Of a stretch of DNA of 64,000 nucleotides, positions 52,948 to 61,562 are shown one piece after another. The notes below the pieces were generated by a model, which was given only the letters and a program-made list of their open reading frames with translations, did no database searches and was not told the origin of the DNA. The stretch is from UBA11591 sp040220895 (lineage in GTDB: Bacteria; Bacteroidota; Bacteroidia; Flavobacteriales_E; Vicingaceae): positions 390,854-454,853 of the forward strand of contig JAVJVY010000019.1 in NCBI GenBank assembly GCA_040220895.1, in the 5' to 3' direction. Every line of letters begins with the position of its first letter. The stretch's first letter is position 1. The position numbers and the translations under genes are program-made.

Positions 52948-53757
52948 TTGCGTTTTATTTCCCTATTATTTATTGGCTCCTTGTTTGCGGGCTATTATGG
53001 CTGCAAACCTATGAGCAAGGTCTCTTCAAGTTCTTACGTGGGAAAAGAGTTCGAAACCCAAAGTGGTTTGCGTTACATCATTCACAGAGCCGGGGAAGGG
53101 ACACGTGCTGAAATAGGAAAACTGGTTTCGGTGGATTACTCCGGCATGTTAACAGACAGCACTGAATTTGACAATTCCTATAAAAAGGGTCGTCCATTTC
53201 GATTTGAGTTGGGAGCTGGATTGGTCATAAAAGGATGGGATGAGGGAATTGCGCTGTTGAATGTGGGCGATAGCGCCACGTTATTTGTTCCACCTCATCT
53301 TGGATACGGAAGCAAGAGTGCCGGTAAAATACCTGCTAATTCGACTCTTGTTTTTAATGTTGAATTAAAAGACGTCAACAGCCCAGCGGTGCCTGCAGAC
53401 CCAGGCCAGATGGACACAACATCGATTCAGCCTGGACTGAGTATTATTTGGCTAAAGCGAAATCCAGAAGGCAAGAAGGCTGTGACTGGAAGTGCCGTAA
53501 AGGTAGATTACTCCGGTTTTTTTAAAAATGGAAAAAAGTTTGATTCAAGCGTTGATCGTGGAGATCCATTTACCTTTACCCTTGGCCAGGGCCAGGTGAT
53601 CAAAGGTTGGGATCTGGGCATCGCCGAACTTAGAACAGGAGAGAAGGCCAAACTCTTGATCGCCCCGGAATTGGGTTATGGAAGTAGGGGATATCAGGGC
53701 CTCATTCCGCCGAATGCCAAGTTGATCTTTGACGTCGAACTGCTCGAGGTTTATTGA
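52948..53757 (+). CDS. tandem-FKBP lipoprotein
   Basis: 269 residues, TTG start 3 bases after the previous stop. The signal peptide has the form FIGSLFAGYYGC (Cys19). Two good FKBP domains: about 45-145 (VDYSGMLTDSTEFDNSY, VIKGWDEGIALLNVG, LGYGSKSAGKIPANSTLVF) and about 165-268 (VDYSGFFKNGKKFDSSV, VIKGWDLGIAELRTG, LGYGSRGYQGLIPPNAKLIF). Both retain the pocket pattern, so both are likely active. It ends the FKBP series and overlaps msrB tail-to-tail by 7 bases. Confidence 0.87.
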   Translation: MRFISLLFIGSLFAGYYGCKPMSKVSSSSYVGKEFETQSGLRYIIHRAGEGTRAEIGKLVSVDYSGMLTDSTEFDNSYKKGRPFRFELGAGLVIKGWDEGIALLNVGDSATLFVPPHLGYGSKSAGKIPANSTLVFNVELKDVNSPAVPADPGQMDTTSIQPGLSIIWLKRNPEGKKAVTGSAVKVDYSGFFKNGKKFDSSVDRGDPFTFTLGQGQVIKGWDLGIAELRTGEKAKLLIAPELGYGSRGYQGLIPPNAKLIFDVELLEVY

Positions 53758-54263
53758 TCTTTGGTTGATCCTTCGGAAGATTCAAATTTCAGCGATACGC
53801 TGTTAATGCAGTAGCGCAGGCCCGTTGGTTTTGGCCCATCATTGAAAACGTGTCCTAAATGCGCGTCGCAATAATTGCAAACCACTTCGGTTCGCACCAT
53901 GCCAAAAGCCCTGTCTTCCAATTCTCCGACAGATTTATTATCGGCTACGGTATAAAAACTTGGCCATCCCGATTTAGAATCAAACTTGTGTTCGGAACTG
54001 AATAGCACTGCCCCACAGCAAGCGCATTTGTAGGTCCCTTTTTCATAGTGCTTGTCGTATTCACCCGAAAAGGCCCTTTCCGTACCCTTTTCCCTGGTTA
54101 CATTGTATGTCATGGGGTCTAGAATTTCTTTCCATTCCTCGTTTGATTTTACCACTTTTCCAGTTGGACCAGCAACCGACGGATTATCCGTTTGATTACT
54201 TTGTCCATTAGAACAAGCGCTCACCCCGAAAACTATTAACATTGAATAGACGATCTTTTTCAT
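53751..54263 (-). CDS. msrB: peptide-methionine (R)-S-oxide reductase, lipoprotein
   Basis: 170 residues. Lipobox VFGVSAC (Cys17), so the enzyme is membrane-tethered and outside the cytoplasm. The MsrB domain has zinc cysteines Cys80/Cys83 and Cys129/Cys132, KSGWPSFY, and the catalytic Cys152 in RYCINS. It repairs oxidised methionine in envelope proteins; no resolving cysteine is obvious apart from Cys82. Converges on the FKBP chaperones, which fits an envelope protein-quality neighbourhood. Confidence 0.96.
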   Translation of the reverse strand: MKKIVYSMLIVFGVSACSNGQSNQTDNPSVAGPTGKVVKSNEEWKEILDPMTYNVTREKGTERAFSGEYDKHYEKGTYKCACCGAVLFSSEHKFDSKSGWPSFYTVADNKSVGELEDRAFGMVRTEVVCNYCDAHLGHVFNDGPKPTGLRYCINSVSLKFESSEGSTKDQ

Positions 54264-54272
54264 AGCTTAAAG

Positions 54273-56228
54273 TTACTGACTAAATCCCACGATTTTAAAT
54301 TCGGTCCTCCTATTTTGCGCTCTACCTGTTATACTTTCGTTGGTAGCGATGGGTTCATCATCGGCGTATCCTTTAAATGACAAGCGCTCGCTGGAAATGC
54401 CTTTTGAAATTAGATAGTCATAAACCGATTTCGCGCGATTTTTAGAGAGGGTGATGTTGAGTTCTTTGCCACCGGTGTTATCCGTATGCCCACCAATTTC
54501 AATCTTAACATTGCTGTTTTTCTGAAGGAATGTGTTCAATTTATTCAATTCAATCAGGGATTGAGGCTTTAAGTCGTATTTGTTGGTTTCAAAGAAAATA
54601 TTGTTGAGTACTACACGGGCACCTTCTTTTATTGGAATCAGCGGTATATCCTTGATGTATGGTTTAAGTGATGATTCCGTGTTTTTCATAGTGAAATGAT
54701 CTGAATAGAAAAGATAGCCATCTTTTGATGCATTCAGGGCGTAGTCTTTGCCGGGGGGAAGGCAAACAAGAAATTCACCGTTTCCTCCATTGGAGTATGA
54801 TTCGATCACGGTTTCACCCGTTTCAAGGTCTATCAGTTCAAATTTACCTAAGAGTGGACGTTTAGTGGCAGAATCAAAGATTCGTCCCTTTAAAAAAGTG
54901 ACCAGGTCCGGACGTTTATCGCCAGGCATTTCAAACTGATACAGGTCCAGGCTGCCATAGCCCCCAGGCCGGTCTGATGCAAAATAGCCTACTGTGCCTC
55001 TTGCATTTACCATTAAACTGTTCTCGTCGTTTTCCGTATTGATTGGATACCCGAGATTTTTAGGCTCTGTCCAATTTCCGTTTTCGTCAAGCTGGCTCAT
55101 GAATATGTCCAGGCCACCGTAGCCCGGATGACCATCCGACGAGAAATACAAAGTCCTGCCATCAGGATGAATAAAAACAGATTCTTCTCTTCCTCTGCTG
55201 TTGATTATCTCGGGTAATTTTTCGGGAACAGACCAACCGGAATCACTCAGGTAAGCCCGGTAAATATCTTGCTCTTTGATCCCGGCGCCAGAGCGTATTC
55301 CACGGATAAAGTAGAGTGTTCTGCCATCAGAGGAGAAACTGGGCTGAGTCTCCCAATTGGCCGTGTTAATGGGTGGTCCAAGATTACGAGGCAGCGACCA
55401 GGTATTTCCGTTACGCTGACTGAAAAAAAGATCGCAACTACCATTGCCCGTCCGTTTAGGGCCGTAATCACCGTAAAGGGCACAACCTGTGAAAATAAGT
55501 AGCGTACCGTCAACACTAAGGGTTGGTGCTCCTTCATTGTTAAGGGAATTGATAGGAGGGCCTATGTTCAGGCTCTTTGACCATGACCGCCCGTCGTTAA
55601 GGGCGAAGTAAAAATCCTCATTCTGTCCGTCAATGGTTCGTGGGCTGGGAATTTGCCGTGTATATAACAAGTAAAATTCGTCGGCCGTCATGCAGGGGTA
55701 ATATTCGGGAAATTGGCTGTTCACCCCAGGACCTAAATTCACCGGGTTGAATTCAACGACTTGGTTGGCATTTTTCAGGGCAAATTCACATTTGGCCAGC
55801 AACATTTCAGCATTTTCATTCTTTTTCAGGTCGGGGGAGCCGTAGCCAATAAATCGTTCCAAGCTGGCCTTAGACGCTTCGTATTTGGCTCGATTCAGGT
55901 AAAAAGTCCCCAGGTAATAGCTGGCTTCCGGAAACTTTTCGGAATTTATCTGAACTACTTTTTCGAGGTAAGGTGTAGCCGACTTGAAATCCCTCATTTC
56001 ACCATAGATCAGACCCGTTTCGAGCAAAGCCTCAATAAACACACTGTCTCTTTCAACAGCAGCATTAAGTTGTGCGATTGAAGCATTCAATTCCCGCTGC
56101 CGGTAAAGCCGCATGGCCTCCTCAAAATACTGGATGGCTTTTTTATCTTTTGTGCTGTATTCCTGGCCCTGAGAATCGCTGCAGAAAAGCACGATGAGAA
56201 TACCAAAGATAATGCTCGATTTTTTCAT
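54273..56228 (-). CDS. TPR-PD40-OmpA envelope protein
   Basis: 651 residues from the ATG at 56228 (MKKSSIIFGILIVLFC, signal peptide), chosen because it overlaps the queE stop as ATGA; an upstream in-frame ATG lies inside queE. TPRs (about 30-150), a PD40 propeller (LLYTRQIPSPR, LYFIRGIRSGAG, LYFSSDGHPGYGGLDIFM, YFASDRPGGYGSLDLY; about 170-430), a regulatory-like domain, and a full OmpA domain at the end (IGGHTDNTGGKELNITLSKNRA, RAQNRRTEFKI) that binds peptidoglycan. PorE-like architecture; a T9SS or cell-wall scaffold is likely. Confidence 0.9.
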   Translation of the reverse strand: MKKSSIIFGILIVLFCSDSQGQEYSTKDKKAIQYFEEAMRLYRQRELNASIAQLNAAVERDSVFIEALLETGLIYGEMRDFKSATPYLEKVVQINSEKFPEASYYLGTFYLNRAKYEASKASLERFIGYGSPDLKKNENAEMLLAKCEFALKNANQVVEFNPVNLGPGVNSQFPEYYPCMTADEFYLLYTRQIPSPRTIDGQNEDFYFALNDGRSWSKSLNIGPPINSLNNEGAPTLSVDGTLLIFTGCALYGDYGPKRTGNGSCDLFFSQRNGNTWSLPRNLGPPINTANWETQPSFSSDGRTLYFIRGIRSGAGIKEQDIYRAYLSDSGWSVPEKLPEIINSRGREESVFIHPDGRTLYFSSDGHPGYGGLDIFMSQLDENGNWTEPKNLGYPINTENDENSLMVNARGTVGYFASDRPGGYGSLDLYQFEMPGDKRPDLVTFLKGRIFDSATKRPLLGKFELIDLETGETVIESYSNGGNGEFLVCLPPGKDYALNASKDGYLFYSDHFTMKNTESSLKPYIKDIPLIPIKEGARVVLNNIFFETNKYDLKPQSLIELNKLNTFLQKNSNVKIEIGGHTDNTGGKELNITLSKNRAKSVYDYLISKGISSERLSFKGYADDEPIATNESITGRAQNRRTEFKIVGFSQ

Positions 56229-56824
56229 GGAAGACCTAAGTATTTGTGACTTTGGACCGATATTCTCCATTGGGGATTTTTGGCAATATATGAATAAATC
56301 AAAGGATAGATCTTCTCACGTTTCTCCCATTCGGCCTGGAGTAATAACAGGCAATCCGCAGTCACTTTCTCCGATTCAATTTGGGCCCAGACCAGGTCGT
56401 TTTTATTAACGACAATGACTTTTAATTCATCTGCGCTTTCATACACCTCTTTTAAACTGGGCTTGAATTTTTTAGGTGAATGACAGATCCAGTCAAATTG
56501 TCCCGATAGGGGGTATGCGCCGCTTGTTTCCAAATGTACTTTTAAACCAGATTTAGAAAGAGCAATGGTCAATTCACTAAGGTCGTGCATCAGCGGTTCA
56601 CCTCCAGTGATTACAGCAATCCCTGCTCCCGAAGCTGCGGCATTTCGACTTACCTCATCAATTTCTTTCCATTGACCCGGATCAATACTCCAGCTATCTT
56701 TGACGTCACACCAGGTGCATCCAACATCGCAACCAGCCAATCGTATGAAATAGGCTAATCGGCCTTGGTGGTATCCTTCGCCTTGAATGGTCAGGAAAGA
56801 TTCCATGACCGGTAATCGCGTCAT
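56225..56824 (-). CDS. queE: 7-carboxy-7-deazaguanine synthase
   Basis: 199 residues. Radical-SAM enzyme making 7-carboxy-7-deazaguanine, an intermediate of queuosine tRNA modification. The cluster motif is CDVGCTWC (CxxxCxxC) near residue 32, preceded by ESFLTIQGEGYHQGRLAYFIRLAG and followed by VITGGEPLMH. Other queuosine genes are not in the window. Translationally coupled to the OmpA-family gene downstream. Confidence 0.94.
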   Translation of the reverse strand: MTRLPVMESFLTIQGEGYHQGRLAYFIRLAGCDVGCTWCDVKDSWSIDPGQWKEIDEVSRNAAASGAGIAVITGGEPLMHDLSELTIALSKSGLKVHLETSGAYPLSGQFDWICHSPKKFKPSLKEVYESADELKVIVVNKNDLVWAQIESEKVTADCLLLLQAEWEKREKIYPLIYSYIAKNPQWRISVQSHKYLGLP

Positions 56825-56859
56825 CTCCGTTTTTTAGGCTAGTTAGAATCAGGGGCCGG

Positions 56860-59800
56860 CTATTGAACGATCAATCGCTGGGTAAAGTTGTCCACTTCTC
56901 CAATAAGCCTGACCATGTAAACTCCGGGGGTAAGGGCCCTGATGTCAATGCTGGTGTTGTTTTCGTCAATCCTTTCGACCAACTTTGACAAGACTGTTTT
57001 TCCCGTAACATCTAAAAACTCCACTTGAGTGTAATTAGCATCCGCATCGCCAAAATCGATGGTTACCGAATGGGTTGCCGGATTGGGGTAAAGTCTGATG
57101 GATCTGTTAGATGATTGACTGATGCCGGTGTAGGGATCAGTCATGGATATATCATCGATGGCCATGTCACTCCGATAGTCATTTCCTGTAATTCCGCGGA
57201 ACCTTAAGTTAATGATCTCTCCGGCGTAATCCTTTAAATCCACTACAACTTCTCTCCACGCAAAGCCCCTGTCTCCAAATAATTTGGGAGTAACGTCGTA
57301 GTCCCACACGCCGTTGTGCAGCACATCCAGGTGCATTTCACCCATGTCCTGGCCAAACATGTGATACCAATAAGTCAATTCGGGTGAATTGTTTTCACTC
57401 AGGTCAATGCACGTTGAAACCATTTGGGCTCGTTGAAAATTACAATCTCCGGAAGCTTCGGTAAAGGCATATCTTCCCGCAGCAGTTCCCGGTTTGTGAT
57501 CCACACTCGGTCCGGTGTTGCCGCTGGGCGTGCCGTTGTTGTCAATTCGCCAGTCGTGGTCATCGATCACCAAACTTGAATCATTTACCCAGCCTAACAG
57601 GGTACAAACCGTGGTACCGCAATCATTCTCGTCGCCACAAAGTGCCATGCTTTCAAAATCCTCGCTCCATGGAAGCGAAGTGGCCGAAGCCGTTTTTACA
57701 TTAAAATAGGACAATTCAGTTGAATCATTGTACGAATTCGGATCTCCTGAATAACTGACGTAACATTTAATGGAATGCAGTCCTGTTGCAAAAGTAGTTT
57801 GACCAGCCAGATCGAGTCGAGCTGAATCGCCTGTGCTAAGGGCAGCACTATAAGAACCCGTAAATGTTTGGTTACCATCAACAATGCATCCTGCACTAAC
57901 ATTTTGAATAACCGTCGTTCCCGCATTCCTTATGTACATTCCAATTTGTGGAAGGTTGCAGGTAAAATAGGTACTCGCATCCGGATTGACTACCGTGCTG
58001 ACAGCGGCATCGTCTTCTAATGGGCAACTTGTCTGAACCCCCGAAGTTTGAATGGCGATGGCTCTTTTACCGGTTGATCCCACCGAAGGGTTCGAAGAAA
58101 CAGAAACCCAGAACTTTTCATTCAATGGAACATTTCGGTAAATGAAACTGGTTCCAGATGTGGTGCCGGTGCTGTCCATGTATTTAGGGCCAAGTTTGTA
58201 AGCCCGGTAGGAGTTTGCCTGAGTAACGGCATTCCAGGAAATTTGCATGGAATCAGGGCAGATCCAATCCACTTTCAATCCACTGGGTACCCTGATAACG
58301 TTAATATTGGCATCACTCTCGTCGCTTATCAGTCCCCGCGTAATTCTGACCTTCATTTGATCGGTCACAATGTTTGGAACAGACCAAGTGAACTGCCTGT
58401 CTGAAGCGGAGACGGAACTGGAAATACTGGTCCATGAGGTACCGCCATTGGTGGTATACTCAAGGTTAAATGTACCCGAATTTCCATAGGCATCCCAACG
58501 TATAATTTCCGATTCGAAAGGAACCAGGCCTTCCCCACCATTGGGGTAAGTAAGAAATATTTCATTGTAGACGAATTCATAAATGACAAAATATTGCTGA
58601 GGCCCTTGAGGAATGGATGTCGGATTTAGTGAGATGGTGTAGGTACCCTGAGAAGGATTGTCAATGGTGACCTGTTCCATGTTATTCAATGAATCTATTG
58701 CTCTGATTGCGTTGGAATTAAGGGTTGTGGCATTGGGAGCAGGATTCAAAACCCAAGGTAAAATAGCGTTGCTCGATGGGTCGGTGACGGTCATGTCTAT
58801 GTTATTCACAATAGCCCTCGCTGCTGAAGTACTTGCCTCGTAATCGTGCCAGTAGACCATGATCCTGACTTGTTCCACATTGGCCGGAACATTCAACGAG
58901 TGATTAATCACATTGGTATCGATCGATCCTGCAATGTATTGTACTTGCTCAAGTACCTCTAACGCCCTTCGCAAATTTACCCGTCCCCAACCAAATTTAT
59001 AGTCAGGCCCAGGGTTTCCGAGGTCATCTGCGGTATTTAGCATGATGCCTTTCATTAAAGCAGATGGTGGATTTTGAGCGCTGTTAAGATCTTTATAAGC
59101 GTGATACAGTTGTGCCATAGAACCTGAAATTCCAGGGCAGGACATCGATGTTCCCGTCTTGAAACCATAAGTGTTATCGTCGATGGTAGAGTAGACTGAA
59201 GTCCCCTTGGCACAGATATCCGGCTTGATTCTCCCGTCGTCGGCTGGTCCGCGACTACTGGACGTTGCCAGCGCATCCGCACTGGTCAAGTTGCCGGTAG
59301 TGATAACATTTTTACCCATTTTATGACCACCGGTGATGTTTCCCCAACCTGAACCGGCCCCATAAGAGCAATCAGAGGTGCCATTGTTTCCAGCCGAGAA
59401 TACATGTACCAGGGCAGGGTAGAGCCTGCTCTGCTGATCGAGTTGTTGACTCAAACTGGTGTATCCCGCATTGCAACCATTGCTGTAAGATTTAGAGGTA
59501 ATAATAACATCGTAATTGTTGTAATGATTAGGGGCACTGTTGTAATTGGAGTTGGCGGCTGAATAAACGTAAAGGTCTGCTCCAAAAGCCATTCCCCTGG
59601 TGTCAGGGTCAAGGTTTCCCGCACCCATGATTGTTCCTGCAACGTGATCGCCATGATCCCCGTTATTGGTAGTGGGAAATTGAATTGGCAGTCTTCCTTC
59701 ATAATCGATGTGAGGTCCAATAATGCCGTCATCGTGCATACCAATAGAAATTCCGGTTCCGTCGTACTTGTGACCAGAGCTGAACTCCTGTGCCATCATG

Positions 59801-60447
59801 TTCGATCGGTGTTGTTGCCTGCCTCCATAATTTTCAGGTTCGGACGGCGGATCAACGGCTTCTATAAAATAGATGTAATTCAAACTAGTCAACATTGAGA
59901 TTTTATCTTTCGGAATACTGATGAAGGCCCTTCTGTTGAAAGTATTATTTTGGACAAGACGGGCATCTATTTTCATAAGATCATTCCTCAACGCCTCATC
60001 AGACCTGTCATCGAAATAATTCAAGATCAAATTCACGCGATCCTTTTTATCGAAGGCCCAGGAGGGAATCTCCACTGCAAGTGGATGGAATTTTAGTCGG
60101 TCCGAGATTTCATTGACGGCAAAAAAGTTGTGCTTCTTAATTTCACCCTGAGTGAGATCCTTCGGAATCCAGGCATAATATGAATTCTCGGGCAGGTAAT
60201 GGTATAGTCTTATTCCCGCTTCACCCATGAGTTCCTTTTGAAAAAGGTTGGGCAATTGCGCAAAAGTGACAATCTTGTATGAAGAACCAGTATTGATTTT
60301 GGCTATTTGAACTTCAACGTTTTGCTCAGTGACTCGTTCTGTTCCGGATTTTAAGATTAGCTGGAAATCTTTTGCAACAATCTCGGAGAAACTTGATAGA
60401 GAAAGGATTAAAGAAAGAAATAAGGGGTAAATATTTTTAGTCATCAT
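56860..60447 (-). CDS. large T9SS-secreted subtilisin-like protease with fibronectin-like domains
   Basis: 1195 residues. Signal peptide (LFLSLILSLSSFSEIVA), propeptide to about 220, S8 domain with Asp239 (MHDDG), His265 (HGDHVAG) and Ser434 (GTSMSCPG), a P-domain-like beta region, a fibronectin/Ig-like part (about 640-730), CARDB-like and jelly-roll-like repeats (LDLAGQTTFATGLHSIKCYV, WYHMFGQDMGEMHLDVL) and a T9SS type A domain (LYPNPATHSVTIDFG...YMVRLIG...QRLIVQ). A secreted surface or extracellular protease. Divergent from PorP/SprF. Confidence 0.92.
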   Translation of the reverse strand: MMTKNIYPLFLSLILSLSSFSEIVAKDFQLILKSGTERVTEQNVEVQIAKINTGSSYKIVTFAQLPNLFQKELMGEAGIRLYHYLPENSYYAWIPKDLTQGEIKKHNFFAVNEISDRLKFHPLAVEIPSWAFDKKDRVNLILNYFDDRSDEALRNDLMKIDARLVQNNTFNRRAFISIPKDKISMLTSLNYIYFIEAVDPPSEPENYGGRQQHRSNMMAQEFSSGHKYDGTGISIGMHDDGIIGPHIDYEGRLPIQFPTTNNGDHGDHVAGTIMGAGNLDPDTRGMAFGADLYVYSAANSNYNSAPNHYNNYDVIITSKSYSNGCNAGYTSLSQQLDQQSRLYPALVHVFSAGNNGTSDCSYGAGSGWGNITGGHKMGKNVITTGNLTSADALATSSSRGPADDGRIKPDICAKGTSVYSTIDDNTYGFKTGTSMSCPGISGSMAQLYHAYKDLNSAQNPPSALMKGIMLNTADDLGNPGPDYKFGWGRVNLRRALEVLEQVQYIAGSIDTNVINHSLNVPANVEQVRIMVYWHDYEASTSAARAIVNNIDMTVTDPSSNAILPWVLNPAPNATTLNSNAIRAIDSLNNMEQVTIDNPSQGTYTISLNPTSIPQGPQQYFVIYEFVYNEIFLTYPNGGEGLVPFESEIIRWDAYGNSGTFNLEYTTNGGTSWTSISSSVSASDRQFTWSVPNIVTDQMKVRITRGLISDESDANINVIRVPSGLKVDWICPDSMQISWNAVTQANSYRAYKLGPKYMDSTGTTSGTSFIYRNVPLNEKFWVSVSSNPSVGSTGKRAIAIQTSGVQTSCPLEDDAAVSTVVNPDASTYFTCNLPQIGMYIRNAGTTVIQNVSAGCIVDGNQTFTGSYSAALSTGDSARLDLAGQTTFATGLHSIKCYVSYSGDPNSYNDSTELSYFNVKTASATSLPWSEDFESMALCGDENDCGTTVCTLLGWVNDSSLVIDDHDWRIDNNGTPSGNTGPSVDHKPGTAAGRYAFTEASGDCNFQRAQMVSTCIDLSENNSPELTYWYHMFGQDMGEMHLDVLHNGVWDYDVTPKLFGDRGFAWREVVVDLKDYAGEIINLRFRGITGNDYRSDMAIDDISMTDPYTGISQSSNRSIRLYPNPATHSVTIDFGDADANYTQVEFLDVTGKTVLSKLVERIDENNTSIDIRALTPGVYMVRLIGEVDNFTQRLIVQ

Positions 60448-60530
60448 AAAAATGCTTGTGATATGGGATGTGATGTTATCCTTAAATATTCGCTAAATTT
60501 ACGATATTCTGCCCTCACTTTATCGACTTC

Positions 60531-61562
60531 ATGACAGTCTTGCAAACTAAACTAAAAGGCATTCTTGGAAAGATGACATCCTTAAGTGTCGTCTTACTGT
60601 TTGCGAGTGCAAGTCATAGTCAAGACATTCATTTTTCGCAATACCTTTCTTCGCCAGCCATTTTAAATCCCGCATTCACCGGTGATTTTAAAGGCGACTA
60701 TCGCTTAACCGGGAACTTCAGGAATCAATGGAACTCCATAACCGTGCCCTATAGGACAGTTGGGCTGACTGTTGATGCCGCACACTTTTTAACTAAACCG
60801 AATCTCGGCGTCGGCATCTCCATATACGACGATCTAACCGGTGACTCTGAGTACAATACCACCACAGTTGTTTTATCCGGGGCTTACGCATATCCCTTGA
60901 CCCGCGATAGTGCCCAGAAAATTCATTTTGGTTTGCAACCTTCTTATGTCTTGCAGTCCTTGAATACCTCGGCCCTTTATTTCGACAATCAATACAATGG
61001 TCAATTGGGAAAGTTCGACCCCACACTTCCTAGTGGAGAGGCTTTTTCTGTCAATAATGTACAGTGGGTCACCATGGCGGCCGGGCTTCGCTATAGTTAT
61101 GTGTTGGATTCCCGGAACAAATTGGACGTTGGACTTGCCGGATTTAATTTGATCGGATCGGACAATACCCTTGAGTCATCCTCCACCAGGCTTCAGCGCC
61201 GGTATAATTTCCATGGAAATGTCCAGTTCAAGGCCCTGCAAAAACTTGACTTGATTCCGGGTTTTCTATATACATCACAGGGTAAGAGCAAGAATCTGAT
61301 AAGTGGTATTTCGGGTCGATACCTCTACAATGCGTCTACGGCTATTCATGCAGGTTTTTGGTACCGAAATAGAGACGCCGGTTTTTTCACCGCCGGGCTT
61401 ACTTATCAGACCTTGTATATTGGATTGAGTTACGACATGACCACCTCTAAACTCAGAGAGGCGAGTAATGGCAGAGGTGCTTTTGAACTGTCCATTATTT
61501 ACGTTTTCAGGAAATTCAGAATGATAGACGGTAAATACATGACATGTCCCAACTATCTATGA
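60531..61562 (+). CDS. PorP/SprF-family type IX secretion membrane protein
   Basis: 343 residues. Signal peptide followed by the family start HFSQYLSSPAILNPAFTGDFKGDYRL and RNQWNSITVPY, then an outer-membrane beta-barrel of alternating polar and aromatic residues ending in VFRKF. PorP/SprF proteins pair with a particular secreted protein or with PorE and help surface attachment of T9SS cargo. It overlaps the following TPR-PD40-OmpA gene by 4 bases (ATGA), the usual pairing, and lies upstream of a large putative adhesin. Confidence 0.93.
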   Translation: MTVLQTKLKGILGKMTSLSVVLLFASASHSQDIHFSQYLSSPAILNPAFTGDFKGDYRLTGNFRNQWNSITVPYRTVGLTVDAAHFLTKPNLGVGISIYDDLTGDSEYNTTTVVLSGAYAYPLTRDSAQKIHFGLQPSYVLQSLNTSALYFDNQYNGQLGKFDPTLPSGEAFSVNNVQWVTMAAGLRYSYVLDSRNKLDVGLAGFNLIGSDNTLESSSTRLQRRYNFHGNVQFKALQKLDLIPGFLYTSQGKSKNLISGISGRYLYNASTAIHAGFWYRNRDAGFFTAGLTYQTLYIGLSYDMTTSKLREASNGRGAFELSIIYVFRKFRMIDGKYMTCPNYL

